Assembly (NCBI RefSeq): GCF_022170825.1
Contig: NZ_CP081878.1
Location: 1,824,001 to 1,888,000 of the forward strand
Source of the DNA: Exiguobacterium acetylicum
Lineage (GTDB): Bacteria > Bacillota > Bacilli > Exiguobacteriales > Exiguobacteriaceae
DNA length: 64,000 nt
Direction: 5' to 3'
Shown piece after piece: positions 42,211-50,191 of this stretch (the first letter of the stretch is position 1; the number at the start of each line of letters is the position of its first letter). Made by a program: the position numbers and the translations under genes. Below the pieces are notes generated by a model. The model ran no database searches and was not told the origin of the DNA. It saw only the letters and a list, made by a program, of their open reading frames with translations.

Positions 42211-43050
42211 ATGAATGAATGGATTAAAGGCGGAATTGAGATATCTTCTGCAATAGGTGCTGTATGGGCAGCAGTTGCAGCACGAAAATCAGCGAGTGTT
42301 AGTTCTAAGCAATTAGAGCAACAAATTATTCAACAAGAAAAAATCGATTTACCTCGACTAGTTCCTTTGAATACCTTCATACAAACTGAAGTAATAAAAA
42401 TGAATAGTGATTGGAAAAAAATAGATTCAACATTAATAAATAATAACGTTGAAAAAGAACAAACACCGGTAAAAGAATTGAGATTAAAGGAAAAATTCAG
42501 TTCTTATCCTCTACCTTTGATTAATACAGGAAAGATGTTTGCGCTTGATGTTAAATATAATTATGTATTAGAAGGTGGGCGTGACTCAATTACTGAATAC
42601 TCTTTTGACAAAATAAAGTTAAAAGTTCTAGATCCAGAAAAAGGACAGCTAGAAAGTGATGAGTTTCGGTTCTTTTTTTATCAAGATTATCAAGGTTACA
42701 ACAGTAACCAATCAATTGAAAATCAAATTATAACAGTAAAACCTTATGTCAGATATATACCAATAATTAAAAGTGAAGAAACAGTAGACCTACTAATCCC
42801 TTCTTATTTTGTACTATTAAGTAATATTTATATAAAAAGTAACTGGATTCATCAAAGAAAGTCGATGAAGCGCCCGTGTTTAATACTTACCATCATGTAT
42901 ACTGATCAATTTTATCAAGTCCATACATTGGTATATAGAATGGCTTTAAGCCTTAAACAACTTCGTACAAAAGGGTTTGAAACGGAATATATCGAAACAT
43001 GGGTAGACTTCGAACTCATAAAATCCGAAATAGAAAACAAGCCCACCTAA
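42211..43050 (+). CDS. AT-rich orphan accessory protein with N-terminal hydrophobic segment
   Basis: 279 residues from ATG 42211, which has AAGGAG 9 nt upstream. N-terminal IEISSAIGAVWAAVAARKSA is a weak membrane/amphipathic helix, followed by a coiled SSKQLEQQIIQQEK and a large beta-rich domain (about 50-230). Codon use (ATA, AAA, TTA rich) is unlike both host and phage late genes. Located after the lysis genes on the opposite strand, the usual site of lysogenic-conversion, exclusion or defence cargo. No family recognised; has its own terminator. Confidence 0.75.
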   Translation: MNEWIKGGIEISSAIGAVWAAVAARKSASVSSKQLEQQIIQQEKIDLPRLVPLNTFIQTEVIKMNSDWKKIDSTLINNNVEKEQTPVKELRLKEKFSSYPLPLINTGKMFALDVKYNYVLEGGRDSITEYSFDKIKLKVLDPEKGQLESDEFRFFFYQDYQGYNSNQSIENQIITVKPYVRYIPIIKSEETVDLLIPSYFVLLSNIYIKSNWIHQRKSMKRPCLILTIMYTDQFYQVHTLVYRMALSLKQLRTKGFETEYIETWVDFELIKSEIENKPT

Positions 43051-43071
43051 ATTGGTGAGCTTGTTTTTTTC
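43034..43071 (+). terminator. Terminator of the orphan gene, convergent with endolysin
   Basis: ACAAGC-CCACC-TAAATT-GGTG-AGCTTG followed by TTTTTTT. Confidence 0.85.
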
Positions 43072-43097
43072 ATACACTCTTACTTTCCCTTTTACTT

Positions 43098-43772
43098 TCA
43101 GAAAAGTGTGTTCCAAGTAGCTAGTCCAACAACGCCATCTGTGTCGAGTTTCTTTCGCTTCTGATATGCGCTGACTTTCGTTTCTGTCTGTTTATCGTAC
43201 TTACCTGTGACCAACGCACCTACTGCGCGTTGGATCCGCTCGACGTCTTTCTGTTTCATTCCTTTTGCTCCGATATACAACGGTTTGCCCGGGAATGGGA
43301 CGATGGCTTTTCCGTCTCCGTGTGCCGGTTTTGATTTAGCTGCTGGAGCAGTTCCGAGCATTTTGTCCGTACCGTATCCTTTGTACTCATACTGCAGATG
43401 CGGGGAATCGATGAAGGTCTCGTCGCGTTGGTTGCCGTCCGAATCCCAGTCCCCGCCCCACGTGAAGCCGAGACGTTGCGCTTCCTTGATGGCTTTTTTG
43501 ATGTCAGCACGCCCGTAGCCACTCCAGTAGACTTTACCGCTCTTGTCAGCTGGTACGAAGTCGAGTGCTTGTCCGACCAAATGATAAGAATACATTGTCT
43601 GTGACGCGCCCGAGTCAACATTGTCCTGTTGTTCTTTGAGAGTACGTCGTGCATCATATACCAGGATCTCGATACCATTTTTGACCAGGTATTCGTACCA
43701 TTTCATGGCTAGGGCGCGTGTGTTTGGTGCAAGTTCAGCTAGGGTCGTGCGGTTTCGTTTGTCGTAATACAT
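43098..43772 (-). CDS. Phage endolysin: M15 L,D-peptidase + PG-binding domain
   Basis: 224 residues. Catalytic M15C/VanY-like domain (about 1-135): the Zn ligands are in YSYHLVGQALDF (HxxxxxxD) and SPHLQYEY (His); YDARRTLKEQQ is the usual lead-in. Cleaves peptide bridges or stems of peptidoglycan. A linker with K/P and then a PG_binding_1 domain (about 165-224; VERIQRAVGALVTGKYD...DGVVGLATWNTLF) anchors it. No signal peptide, so release depends on the adjacent holin (1-bp overlap). Confidence 0.92.
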   Translation of the reverse strand: MYYDKRNRTTLAELAPNTRALAMKWYEYLVKNGIEILVYDARRTLKEQQDNVDSGASQTMYSYHLVGQALDFVPADKSGKVYWSGYGRADIKKAIKEAQRLGFTWGGDWDSDGNQRDETFIDSPHLQYEYKGYGTDKMLGTAPAAKSKPAHGDGKAIVPFPGKPLYIGAKGMKQKDVERIQRAVGALVTGKYDKQTETKVSAYQKRKKLDTDGVVGLATWNTLF

Positions 43773-44302
43773 TATTTTGCCTCCTTTTGATTTTCATCGT
43801 GATGAACATCCGACTTCACTTCTGCAATACTCACTTCACTTGAAATCGGAGTGACCTGTTCTTCTTGTGTGGCTGCTGTCTCAATGATCGTGTCGACAGT
43901 GCGTGGTTCCTTTTCTCCTTGAAGCTGTGTCAATGCATCAATCATTTGTTGCGGCATCGGTACGTTCAAGAGACCTAGATTTTCCGCAACAGATAGTCCT
44001 TCTCGTGCGATGTAATAATACAAAGCTAGCGTCCGGACAATCGGCAGTCCACCATTGATCAATTCATCGAGTAAGACCGCAATGATGACGACGATAAACA
44101 CGACGCCCTTTCGAATGCCACCCCAGAACATGACATCACTGTTCACACGTTTGTACTTATACGCTGCTAAAAATCCCGTTACATAATCGACAATCATTAA
44201 AAATACTAGAATCTTCAATGCAGCGTCCCAACCTCCAAACAATGCTGTTACTACAGTACCTAGCACCGCAAAAGCACCTTCAATTAAATGATGTGTCCTC
44301 AA
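43772..44302 (-). CDS. Phage holin (holin family 4 / Cph1-like)
   Basis: 176 residues with three hydrophobic segments (about 8-25, 32-48, 62-85) and the family motif MIVDYVTGFLAAYKYKRVNSDVMFWGGIRKG. The C-terminal ~60 residues are an acidic, extended tail longer than in many holins. TTG start at 44302 after GAGGTGAAGGACA. Forms membrane lesions for endolysin access. Confidence 0.9.
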   Translation of the reverse strand: MRTHHLIEGAFAVLGTVVTALFGGWDAALKILVFLMIVDYVTGFLAAYKYKRVNSDVMFWGGIRKGVVFIVVIIAVLLDELINGGLPIVRTLALYYYIAREGLSVAENLGLLNVPMPQQMIDALTQLQGEKEPRTVDTIIETAATQEEQVTPISSEVSIAEVKSDVHHDENQKEAK

Positions 44303-44355
44303 TGTCCTTCACCTCAACTCTTCATTTTTATAATAAAGTCCGTGCGTTACCACCA

Positions 44356-44391
44356 ATACAAAAGAGCGATACCTAATGGATATCGCCCTTT
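44356..44391 (-). terminator. Hairpin after the lectin-fold fibre gene
   Basis: Minus strand AAAGGGCGATA-TCCATTAGG-TATCGCTCTTT then TGTATTGG; weak U-tract, so partial termination before the lysis genes is possible. Confidence 0.6.
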
Positions 44392-44427
44392 ACGCTTGAC
44401 TGGTTATCTACTACTCACTAACAAAAA

Positions 44428-45483
44428 TCAACCAATGAATGCAGACCGGAATCCAGCTGTTGAAGATAGCTGTGTACGAGGACGCGCAACATTTAAGAAA
44501 AACAGTCCAGTTGCTGAACCACTAGACCAGTCACCACCACGAAATGCGATTCTTGTCCCATAGTTACGAACTTCTAAGGTATCTAAACCATGAGATCCTG
44601 CAGTCGGAGCGACTGCCAAGTATTTTAATAATTCCGGAACAGTGTAACCACTTTTTGATGGCATTAATTCAAACGTCTGGAAGTTATAGACGTAGACATT
44701 ATCTAAATCACCAAGTGTCGACATTGAATTTGTTCGATCTGCTGCAAATTGAATAGATCCAGGCGCTCTTGTAGCAGTTGTATCCGCACTTCCGGGTAAT
44801 GTACTGTCAATAAATACGCCAGTATCAACCCATGTTGCTAAGCTATTCGGATCCGTTCCAAAATCATTGTCTTTGTGCGTCCAAATTTTTCCGTTTACGA
44901 GTCGAAGACCATCAACAAATTCACTTACATTTCCGTTTAAATCGTAAATTCCAGATGTTGTACCATCATGAGACCACGCTACAGGACCAGATCCGGTTAA
45001 CACCTTATCCGGTGTGCTCGGATTCACGAGTCGACCAGATTCATGAGTTGATGCATGATCTTTACCAAAAGCATTGTTTCCTCGTGGCAAAAATCCATTT
45101 TTCTTACACCATAGTGCGATGGCCGCCCATTCGGCATTTGTCATCAAGTGCCAGCCTGTTCCTTTTGCTTTGCAAGCTGCTGAAGCTGCATCGATGTTTA
45201 GATTAGTGGCTGGGTTCATGCCAGGGAGACTGTACGCTCGTCCATCATGAATGATGTTCTGATACTTAGAAATCCAAATCCCGTCCTTGACGACACCATT
45301 GACGATGAACGCCGGGTGTGGGGATGCTGGTGCGCCGTCGATGACGTCCGCTAAATTGAAACGTGGTACGAACACCATGATGGATGGATTGCCTTTGTCG
45401 TCATATATGACGGTATTTCGACCGCCGGACGCGGCTTCTACTGCTTGACGATACGTGTCTTTTACTGAGAGTACGAATGGCAT
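44428..45483 (-). CDS. C-type-lectin/FGE-fold phage protein resembling a diversity-generating retroelement target
   Basis: 351 residues. Central NAEWAAIALWCKKNGFLPRGNN, GIYDLNGNVSEFVDGLRL and the C-terminal RIAFRGGDWSSGSATGLFFL...GFRSAFIG are the formylglycine-enzyme-like (SUMF1/FGE) C-type lectin signature. In DGR variable proteins this same final ~40 residues form the receptor-contact surface. N-terminal ~60 residues likely attach it to the fibre. No reverse transcriptase or template repeat is seen within the window. Probable receptor-binding tip; activity as a DGR target is inference. Confidence 0.85.
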   Translation of the reverse strand: MPFVLSVKDTYRQAVEAASGGRNTVIYDDKGNPSIMVFVPRFNLADVIDGAPASPHPAFIVNGVVKDGIWISKYQNIIHDGRAYSLPGMNPATNLNIDAASAACKAKGTGWHLMTNAEWAAIALWCKKNGFLPRGNNAFGKDHASTHESGRLVNPSTPDKVLTGSGPVAWSHDGTTSGIYDLNGNVSEFVDGLRLVNGKIWTHKDNDFGTDPNSLATWVDTGVFIDSTLPGSADTTATRAPGSIQFAADRTNSMSTLGDLDNVYVYNFQTFELMPSKSGYTVPELLKYLAVAPTAGSHGLDTLEVRNYGTRIAFRGGDWSSGSATGLFFLNVARPRTQLSSTAGFRSAFIG

Positions 45484-45869
45484 TATTCTACGACCTCCAC
45501 GACTTCATTTTGTGATGTTTCTTGCTCCGATTCTTGTTCCGCACGCTTTCGCTCGAGATACACTTGCGGGAGTGGCCATAAGTTCAGGATGACCTTTTGC
45601 ATGTCGAGTGGTAGGTCGACTACTTCGCCCCCCTCGTCCGTTTCGATGTATTCCTGTTGACGCGCTGGTACGATGATTGTCGCGACATACCAAGCGCCTA
45701 GTCCTTCGCGCATCGTCTCTAGGCTGTTATCGAGACAGACATCAATCGTACGATCGATATCCCCTTGACGTGATGCCAAATCAATTTCTACTTGATCCTC
45801 AAAACGTAAGACGCCGTTCCGGAGCGAAAAGGCAACCGTTTCACCGGCTGCCACTTTTTGAATAATCAT
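45483..45869 (-). CDS. Phage fibre-region protein, unknown
   Basis: 128 residues from ATG 45869 with GGAGG upstream. Beta-rich N-terminal half and acidic, E/Q/V-rich C-terminus. Position between fibre gene 45889 and the lectin-fold gene suggests a role in fibre assembly. No motif recognised. Confidence 0.65.
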   Translation of the reverse strand: MIIQKVAAGETVAFSLRNGVLRFEDQVEIDLASRQGDIDRTIDVCLDNSLETMREGLGAWYVATIIVPARQQEYIETDEGGEVVDLPLDMQKVILNLWPLPQVYLERKRAEQESEQETSQNEVVEVVE

Positions 45870-45888
45870 TATTTGTTCCTCCAATCAC

Positions 45889-46389
45889 TCATGAAATTTG
45901 TGGGTTGAGCAAGGTCCAGGTAAACGAAATCGATTTAGACGTGCTAGTCGACATGACCTTGAACCCGTTCTGCGTTTTCTCGATAACGCTCAACGTCCCA
46001 GCATCTGCTGGATCGTTCGGTGTCACGATGACTTCATAGTCCGGTGCATTGGCTTGTGGGAACCCGGTCAAGGCGACCATGACGACCGGATCAGCTGAAC
46101 GGTAATAGCCATTGTCTACCGTTGTATTCGTGATTGTCGCTTTTCCTTGCAAGAACTTCTGCTTCTTCAACTTCTGTAATTCGAATTCGTTCGACGTAGC
46201 GATTTGAGTTGCAATCATGGCGAGCAGACCGATATCATAATGACCAATCAAGACGCCCGCTTCTAAGTTGTTCATGTTTTCTTCGTCAATCGGCGTCCCT
46301 TGTACGAGGACAGATCCGTTCTGATCGTCTAGGACCCGGTCTTCCCATTCGGTTGGTTCATAAAAACGACTGCGATGTAATTGTGACAT
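45889..46389 (-). CDS. Phage tail fibre-like protein
   Basis: 166 residues. N-terminal MSQLHRSRFYEPTEWEDRVLD...GTPIDEENMNNLEAG pattern is common in short Gram-positive phage fibre/neck proteins (G-T-P-x-x-x-x-x-x-M/L-N-N), with a C-terminal beta-sandwich-like portion. Downstream of baseplate gene I. Function by position. Confidence 0.6.
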   Translation of the reverse strand: MSQLHRSRFYEPTEWEDRVLDDQNGSVLVQGTPIDEENMNNLEAGVLIGHYDIGLLAMIATQIATSNEFELQKLKKQKFLQGKATITNTTVDNGYYRSADPVVMVALTGFPQANAPDYEVIVTPNDPADAGTLSVIEKTQNGFKVMSTSTSKSISFTWTLLNPQIS

Positions 46390-46392
46390 GTT

Positions 46393-46695
46393 TTACGTCA
46401 CCTCCAATTTGAATTTAAACTCGAACAATCTTCCTTTGAGGGCTTCGTGTTGCACGTTCGGGTTGATTTGAGCATATACTTGCCCAGCTTCGTTAAATAA
46501 TCGAACGCGCGACACCAGTCCAATTGGTGATCGCGTCGTCAAGTAGACATGCTTGATCACGGTATCACCGGAAACAATTGATCTTCGAACTTTTGCCGGA
46601 TAGGTCGTCGCGCCAATCGTGAAGTCTGCTGACACGCAATTCGTATCAATCGTCTTAGCGAGATCGTTGACTGCAATCGGTTGAAGAATACTCAT
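46393..46695 (-). CDS. Phage tail/baseplate-region protein, unknown
   Basis: 100 residues, beta-rich (YPAKVRRSIVSGDTVIKHVYL...GLVSRVRLFNEAGQVY). Overlaps the stop region of gene I by 4 bp (ATGA). No family recognised. Confidence 0.6.
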   Translation of the reverse strand: MSILQPIAVNDLAKTIDTNCVSADFTIGATTYPAKVRRSIVSGDTVIKHVYLTTRSPIGLVSRVRLFNEAGQVYAQINPNVQHEALKGRLFEFKFKLEVT

Positions 46696-47675
46696 CCGTT
46701 TTCTCCTTTCGTTGTATACGTGACGCCTGAGAACGACAACGTGGACAATCCACCTTTATACGTACTTTGCGTCCGGTTCAAGGCGTCTTCCAGCACGCCG
46801 TCGTTACTCGACTGGTAGGATGTCTTCGGTGGACTCGCCGTTCCGGCTTGTTGTGCGGATTGCCACCCCACCTCTTCTTGGGTCGCCGTTCCCGTAAATC
46901 CGTTCAGCAATTCATTTGCCACTTGCGGCACCGATGCGGTTCCAAGACTCCGTTCTTCCACGACAAAAAGCGTCGTGTCGTTTTTTCGACCGACGTTTAC
47001 GTGATTTTCTTTTTCTCCGGAGAAGATACTGCCGCTGATCCGAATCGCACCCGTTCCGTTTTTGTACGAGCTGACTGCTCGTGAGAGGACGAGCGTTGAG
47101 CGTCCGGGCATTCGAATCCCGCAGCGGACAGCGATGACCGGATGGATATGAATCTTACCGTTTTTATAGATGACGCGGTAATAAATCCCTTCACCACGCT
47201 TGAACCAGATGGCTTCGAGACGAGAACTAAACCGTTTGTTGGCGTTGACTGCACGGAAAACGACAGGCAAGTCTTTCTCGCTCCGTAGCGGCCCATCAAT
47301 CTCGATCTTGAAGAAGTAGGGTTCTCCGTCATAATCAAACCACTCGACGATTTGGGCACGATCCAAGAGAATCGATACTACTTCTTCGATGGCGGCGACT
47401 GTTCCCTTCCGGCGGTGGATTCGCCATGAGTTCCGGATCAGTTGTCGTTTTTGATCCGGCGATAGAGTCTCGTCGTAATAATCGACGTGATTTTCTTTAG
47501 CGACGATATCCAGTAAGCGTTCAGCAAGCGGCATCCGTGGATCCAGTATCGATGTCTCATCAAATACCTGCTGCAACATCAATGTGATGGCTTCGGCAAG
47601 CGCATGGTTTTCTTCGTTATTCTTAATCGATGCTGGCAGGATGTCATTGAGTGAAAAATTATTGAGATCAATCAC
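46692..47675 (-). CDS. P2 gpI-like tail/baseplate protein
   Basis: 327 residues from GTG 47675 after GGAGGG, overlapping the end of J. LDPRMPLAERLLDIVAKENHVDYYDETLSPDQKRQLI resembles the gpI core; P2 I is about 176 residues, so the C-terminal ~150 residues are an addition, possibly a beta domain that holds the fibre. Confidence 0.78.
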   Translation of the reverse strand: MIDLNNFSLNDILPASIKNNEENHALAEAITLMLQQVFDETSILDPRMPLAERLLDIVAKENHVDYYDETLSPDQKRQLIRNSWRIHRRKGTVAAIEEVVSILLDRAQIVEWFDYDGEPYFFKIEIDGPLRSEKDLPVVFRAVNANKRFSSRLEAIWFKRGEGIYYRVIYKNGKIHIHPVIAVRCGIRMPGRSTLVLSRAVSSYKNGTGAIRISGSIFSGEKENHVNVGRKNDTTLFVVEERSLGTASVPQVANELLNGFTGTATQEEVGWQSAQQAGTASPPKTSYQSSNDGVLEDALNRTQSTYKGGLSTLSFSGVTYTTKGENG

Positions 47676-48780
47676 TGACGAACCCTCCAAACGTGACGTT
47701 GATCGTCCGTTCGAACGCGACCTGATGTTTCGCTAAGGCGATGAACTGGTTCGGCTCGACGATGACGCGTTTCGCGCCTGCCTGTTGGATGCGTGCATAC
47801 AGTTCACCGGGATCTACGCCCCGTCCCATCTTCGAACGCTGCCAGAGATGGTATTCATGGATTGCGTCCGTCACCTGTTGTTGATAATACGATTGCAAGG
47901 AACGTGCGCTTTCTGGCAGGTAATAAGATACCGACAAGTCATAGGGAACCCGAACGGCAGCGGCGACCGTCACGTAGTCCGTTAGCGGACGAATCGATTT
48001 GTCGTTGCATGTCTCACTGACCTTTTGTAGGACTTCCGTTGACGGGAGTGCACCTTGTTCCATCAAGACATACAAAACGACACGTCCTTGTGATGGGGTG
48101 ACCGTTGCGACATCGATGATGCCTTGATGCGCGGATTTGGCATGATAGATATACGCTAGTTCAGGACCTGCCGTCGAGAACCCTTCTGGTGATAACCAAA
48201 TCCGTTCTGCATACGGGTCGTCCTCTTCTCGGTCTGTCCCACCGAAGCTCTCCGTCACGTTAGAGACAGCTGCGACGTGCGGTACCGGTTCAATCAATTG
48301 ATTGATTTGACCTGGTAGGTAACCGTTACCTAATAAACCACTCTCGACACAACGACCGACAATATCGATTTGTCCGATATTCGCCGGAACGAGCGTATCG
48401 GTCTTAATCTCGAACTGTACGTCTCCTGCCCCGATCAAAAATCCTTGAAAAATCGTGAATGGTACCGTATTCGTCACCTCGAACCGGAAAGTAGCTTCTG
48501 CCGCTTGCGCTTCCAGTCGCGGTACCTCACGTTCCGAACCGATGTGATCAAGGTAATCATCTTGTGCATAGGTCAGGCGGGTCTGTTTACCGGTGAAATC
48601 GATGTTATTCGCAAGCATCGAGGCGACAAGTGCGACCGATTGCAATAACTTCCGGCGCGGATCGGCTTCATTCAACGTCGTTCCGATCAGTCCTTCGAAC
48701 GTCGAGACACCTAAGTTCTCTAATTCTTCGACGTCACTCGAGATGTACTCAATTTCTGGCAGGTTAAACCTCGCTGTCAT
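47668..48780 (-). CDS. Baseplate J-like protein
   Basis: 370 residues, normal gpJ size. Contains the family blocks LENLGVSTFEGLIG...DPRRKLLQSVA, a beta region with GLLGNGYLPGQINQLIEPVPHVAAVSNV, and SFGGTDREEDDPYAERIWLSPEGFSTAGP. Forms the baseplate periphery. ATG 48780 overlaps the W gene by 17 bp. Confidence 0.93.
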   Translation of the reverse strand: MTARFNLPEIEYISSDVEELENLGVSTFEGLIGTTLNEADPRRKLLQSVALVASMLANNIDFTGKQTRLTYAQDDYLDHIGSEREVPRLEAQAAEATFRFEVTNTVPFTIFQGFLIGAGDVQFEIKTDTLVPANIGQIDIVGRCVESGLLGNGYLPGQINQLIEPVPHVAAVSNVTESFGGTDREEDDPYAERIWLSPEGFSTAGPELAYIYHAKSAHQGIIDVATVTPSQGRVVLYVLMEQGALPSTEVLQKVSETCNDKSIRPLTDYVTVAAAVRVPYDLSVSYYLPESARSLQSYYQQQVTDAIHEYHLWQRSKMGRGVDPGELYARIQQAGAKRVIVEPNQFIALAKHQVAFERTINVTFGGFVSD

Positions 48781-49087
48781 TTGTAATCACCACCTTCACC
48801 GTTGCGGATAGCTTGCCTTCTAATGGTTTGTCTTCAATCAAGACATCTACTACATCGACCTCTGGAATCGACCGTTCGATTTTCTCGATGATTTGCGCTG
48901 ATAGAGATGCCCTCGCATACGACGTCGGATCATCGATTGGTGGATCCAATCCGAATTCGCGGTGCATAGGACAAGAATCGACCAGCGTAGATAAGAGGAA
49001 CGCGATACTTTGCAACGTAGCGAACGTGCCCGTCGCGCCATAATCAATCGCACCATCGACGGATGACGATACGCTGTAGGTGTCCAT
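48764..49087 (-). CDS. GpW/gp25-family baseplate protein
   Basis: 107 residues from ATG 49087 after GAAGGAGGG. Core FATLQSIAFLLSTLVDSCPMHREFGLDPPIDDPT matches the gp25/W inner-baseplate wedge domain; initiates baseplate wedge assembly. Confidence 0.85.
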   Translation of the reverse strand: MDTYSVSSSVDGAIDYGATGTFATLQSIAFLLSTLVDSCPMHREFGLDPPIDDPTSYARASLSAQIIEKIERSIPEVDVVDVLIEDKPLEGKLSATVKVVITNDSEV

Positions 49088-49104
49088 GCCTTCCCTCCTT
49101 CGAA

Positions 49105-49767
49105 TCACGATTTTTTAAAGTTGGTATACGTCGAAACAGCTGAGACGTACTGACCGTTCCCGAGATAATACCATTTGATGCCGCTACCTGATACGATCTT
49201 GTACACCTTGAACGAATAGCCCTTCCGCAAGACGCGGACAATCCGGGCATTCAAGTTCGGACTGACCCGACAGTTCAACATCCCGACTTTCACCGTAGCG
49301 GTACCGGTCGTTGATTTCTTCGTCGGTTTTTTCGCAGGCGGTTTCTTCTTCGGTTTGTTCCGGACTGGCTTATTCTTCGGATATTCCTTCAGGGTCAATG
49401 TCGCTTCGATCGTATGCGATACGCCTCTGTTGTCGATGTTCCGGTGTGTCTCTTGAATATCTTCCAAGTAGAAGTATCCACTCGTGACCGGTTTGCTTCC
49501 GATGATCAACGAGGAGTACTTGCCTGCATCTCGAAAAGCGCGCAGCTTCTTCATCGTCGATTCCGGATTGACACCATGCGATCCTTTGAGCAGCACCTTA
49601 AAGCTGACACTTTCTTGACCAGCTCCCACGAATTCGGGGAGTGGCTTCTGAAGATTGATGTCATGTACCGCCCAACGGGCACTACTGGACCGCGAGAAGT
49701 CGTCGAAGGTCAACGCTTTCTTCGAAGAGACCTCGAACACGACACCAGCAAAACTTCCAATCCGCAT
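49105..49767 (-). CDS. P2 gpU-like tail protein fused to SH3-type domain
   Basis: 220 residues. N-terminal ~130 residues match the gpU tail-terminator/completion family (ARWAVHDINLQKPLPEFVGAGQESVSF, LKKLRAFRDAGK-like). A K/P-rich linker of ~25 residues (NKPKKKPPAKKPTKK) leads to a bacterial SH3-like domain (about 158-215; VGMLNCRVSPNLNARIVRVLRKG, IKWYYLGNGQYVS), a cell-wall-binding module. P2 gpU lacks this extension. Confidence 0.85.
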   Translation of the reverse strand: MRIGSFAGVVFEVSSKKALTFDDFSRSSSARWAVHDINLQKPLPEFVGAGQESVSFKVLLKGSHGVNPESTMKKLRAFRDAGKYSSLIIGSKPVTSGYFYLEDIQETHRNIDNRGVSHTIEATLTLKEYPKNKPVRNKPKKKPPAKKPTKKSTTGTATVKVGMLNCRVSPNLNARIVRVLRKGYSFKVYKIVSGSGIKWYYLGNGQYVSAVSTYTNFKKS

Positions 49768-49786
49768 CCGGATTCCCCCTTCTTAC

Positions 49787-50191
49787 TCATTTCGTGACGA
49801 AGGCATTCGCCTTGATCGTGCCATTGACAATCAATTCGCCATCCGGATGTAGGTTGACCGTCATCTTTTTGGTTTTCTCGTCGTATTCGACGAACGCACC
49901 ATCCTTGAACTGCAGATGTCGTTTCGTCTTGACCTTCGTCGGTGGTAGATCTACCTCGTTATAGGCACTCCCTAACACGTACCCTCGCTTGGATGTCCCT
50001 TCTAAAAAGCAACACAAAACGAGTTCATCGATGTCCGGATACCAGATGTCTTTATCCTTTTGCGCACCACGGACGAGCATCGAGAGTTCACGCGACACGA
50101 CGTCATCTGACCCTTTGTCTTCGAACCGGACGCGGACCGTCGCACGATCCGGATAGATGGCCGTAACATATCCATGATCCAGCAACCGCAT
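49787..50191 (-). CDS. Baseplate spike/assembly protein (gpV-like)
   Basis: 134 residues from ATG 50191 after GGAGGG, overlapping the D stop codon (TAATG). OB-fold N-terminus (HGYVTAIYPDRATVRVRFEDKG) and a beta repeat C-terminus (KMTVNLHPDGELIVNGTIKA), as in gpV/gp45 spikes. Pierces the envelope during injection. Confidence 0.82.
   Translation of the reverse strand: MRLLDHGYVTAIYPDRATVRVRFEDKGSDDVVSRELSMLVRGAQKDKDIWYPDIDELVLCCFLEGTSKRGYVLGSAYNEVDLPPTKVKTKRHLQFKDGAFVEYDEKTKKMTVNLHPDGELIVNGTIKANAFVTK

Noticed and set aside
43098-44427. Reverse transcriptase or template repeat next to the lectin-fold gene
   Set aside because: The following genes are holin and endolysin; the 125-bp gap at 44303-44427 holds only a hairpin, with no near-copy of the C-terminal coding region seen in the window.
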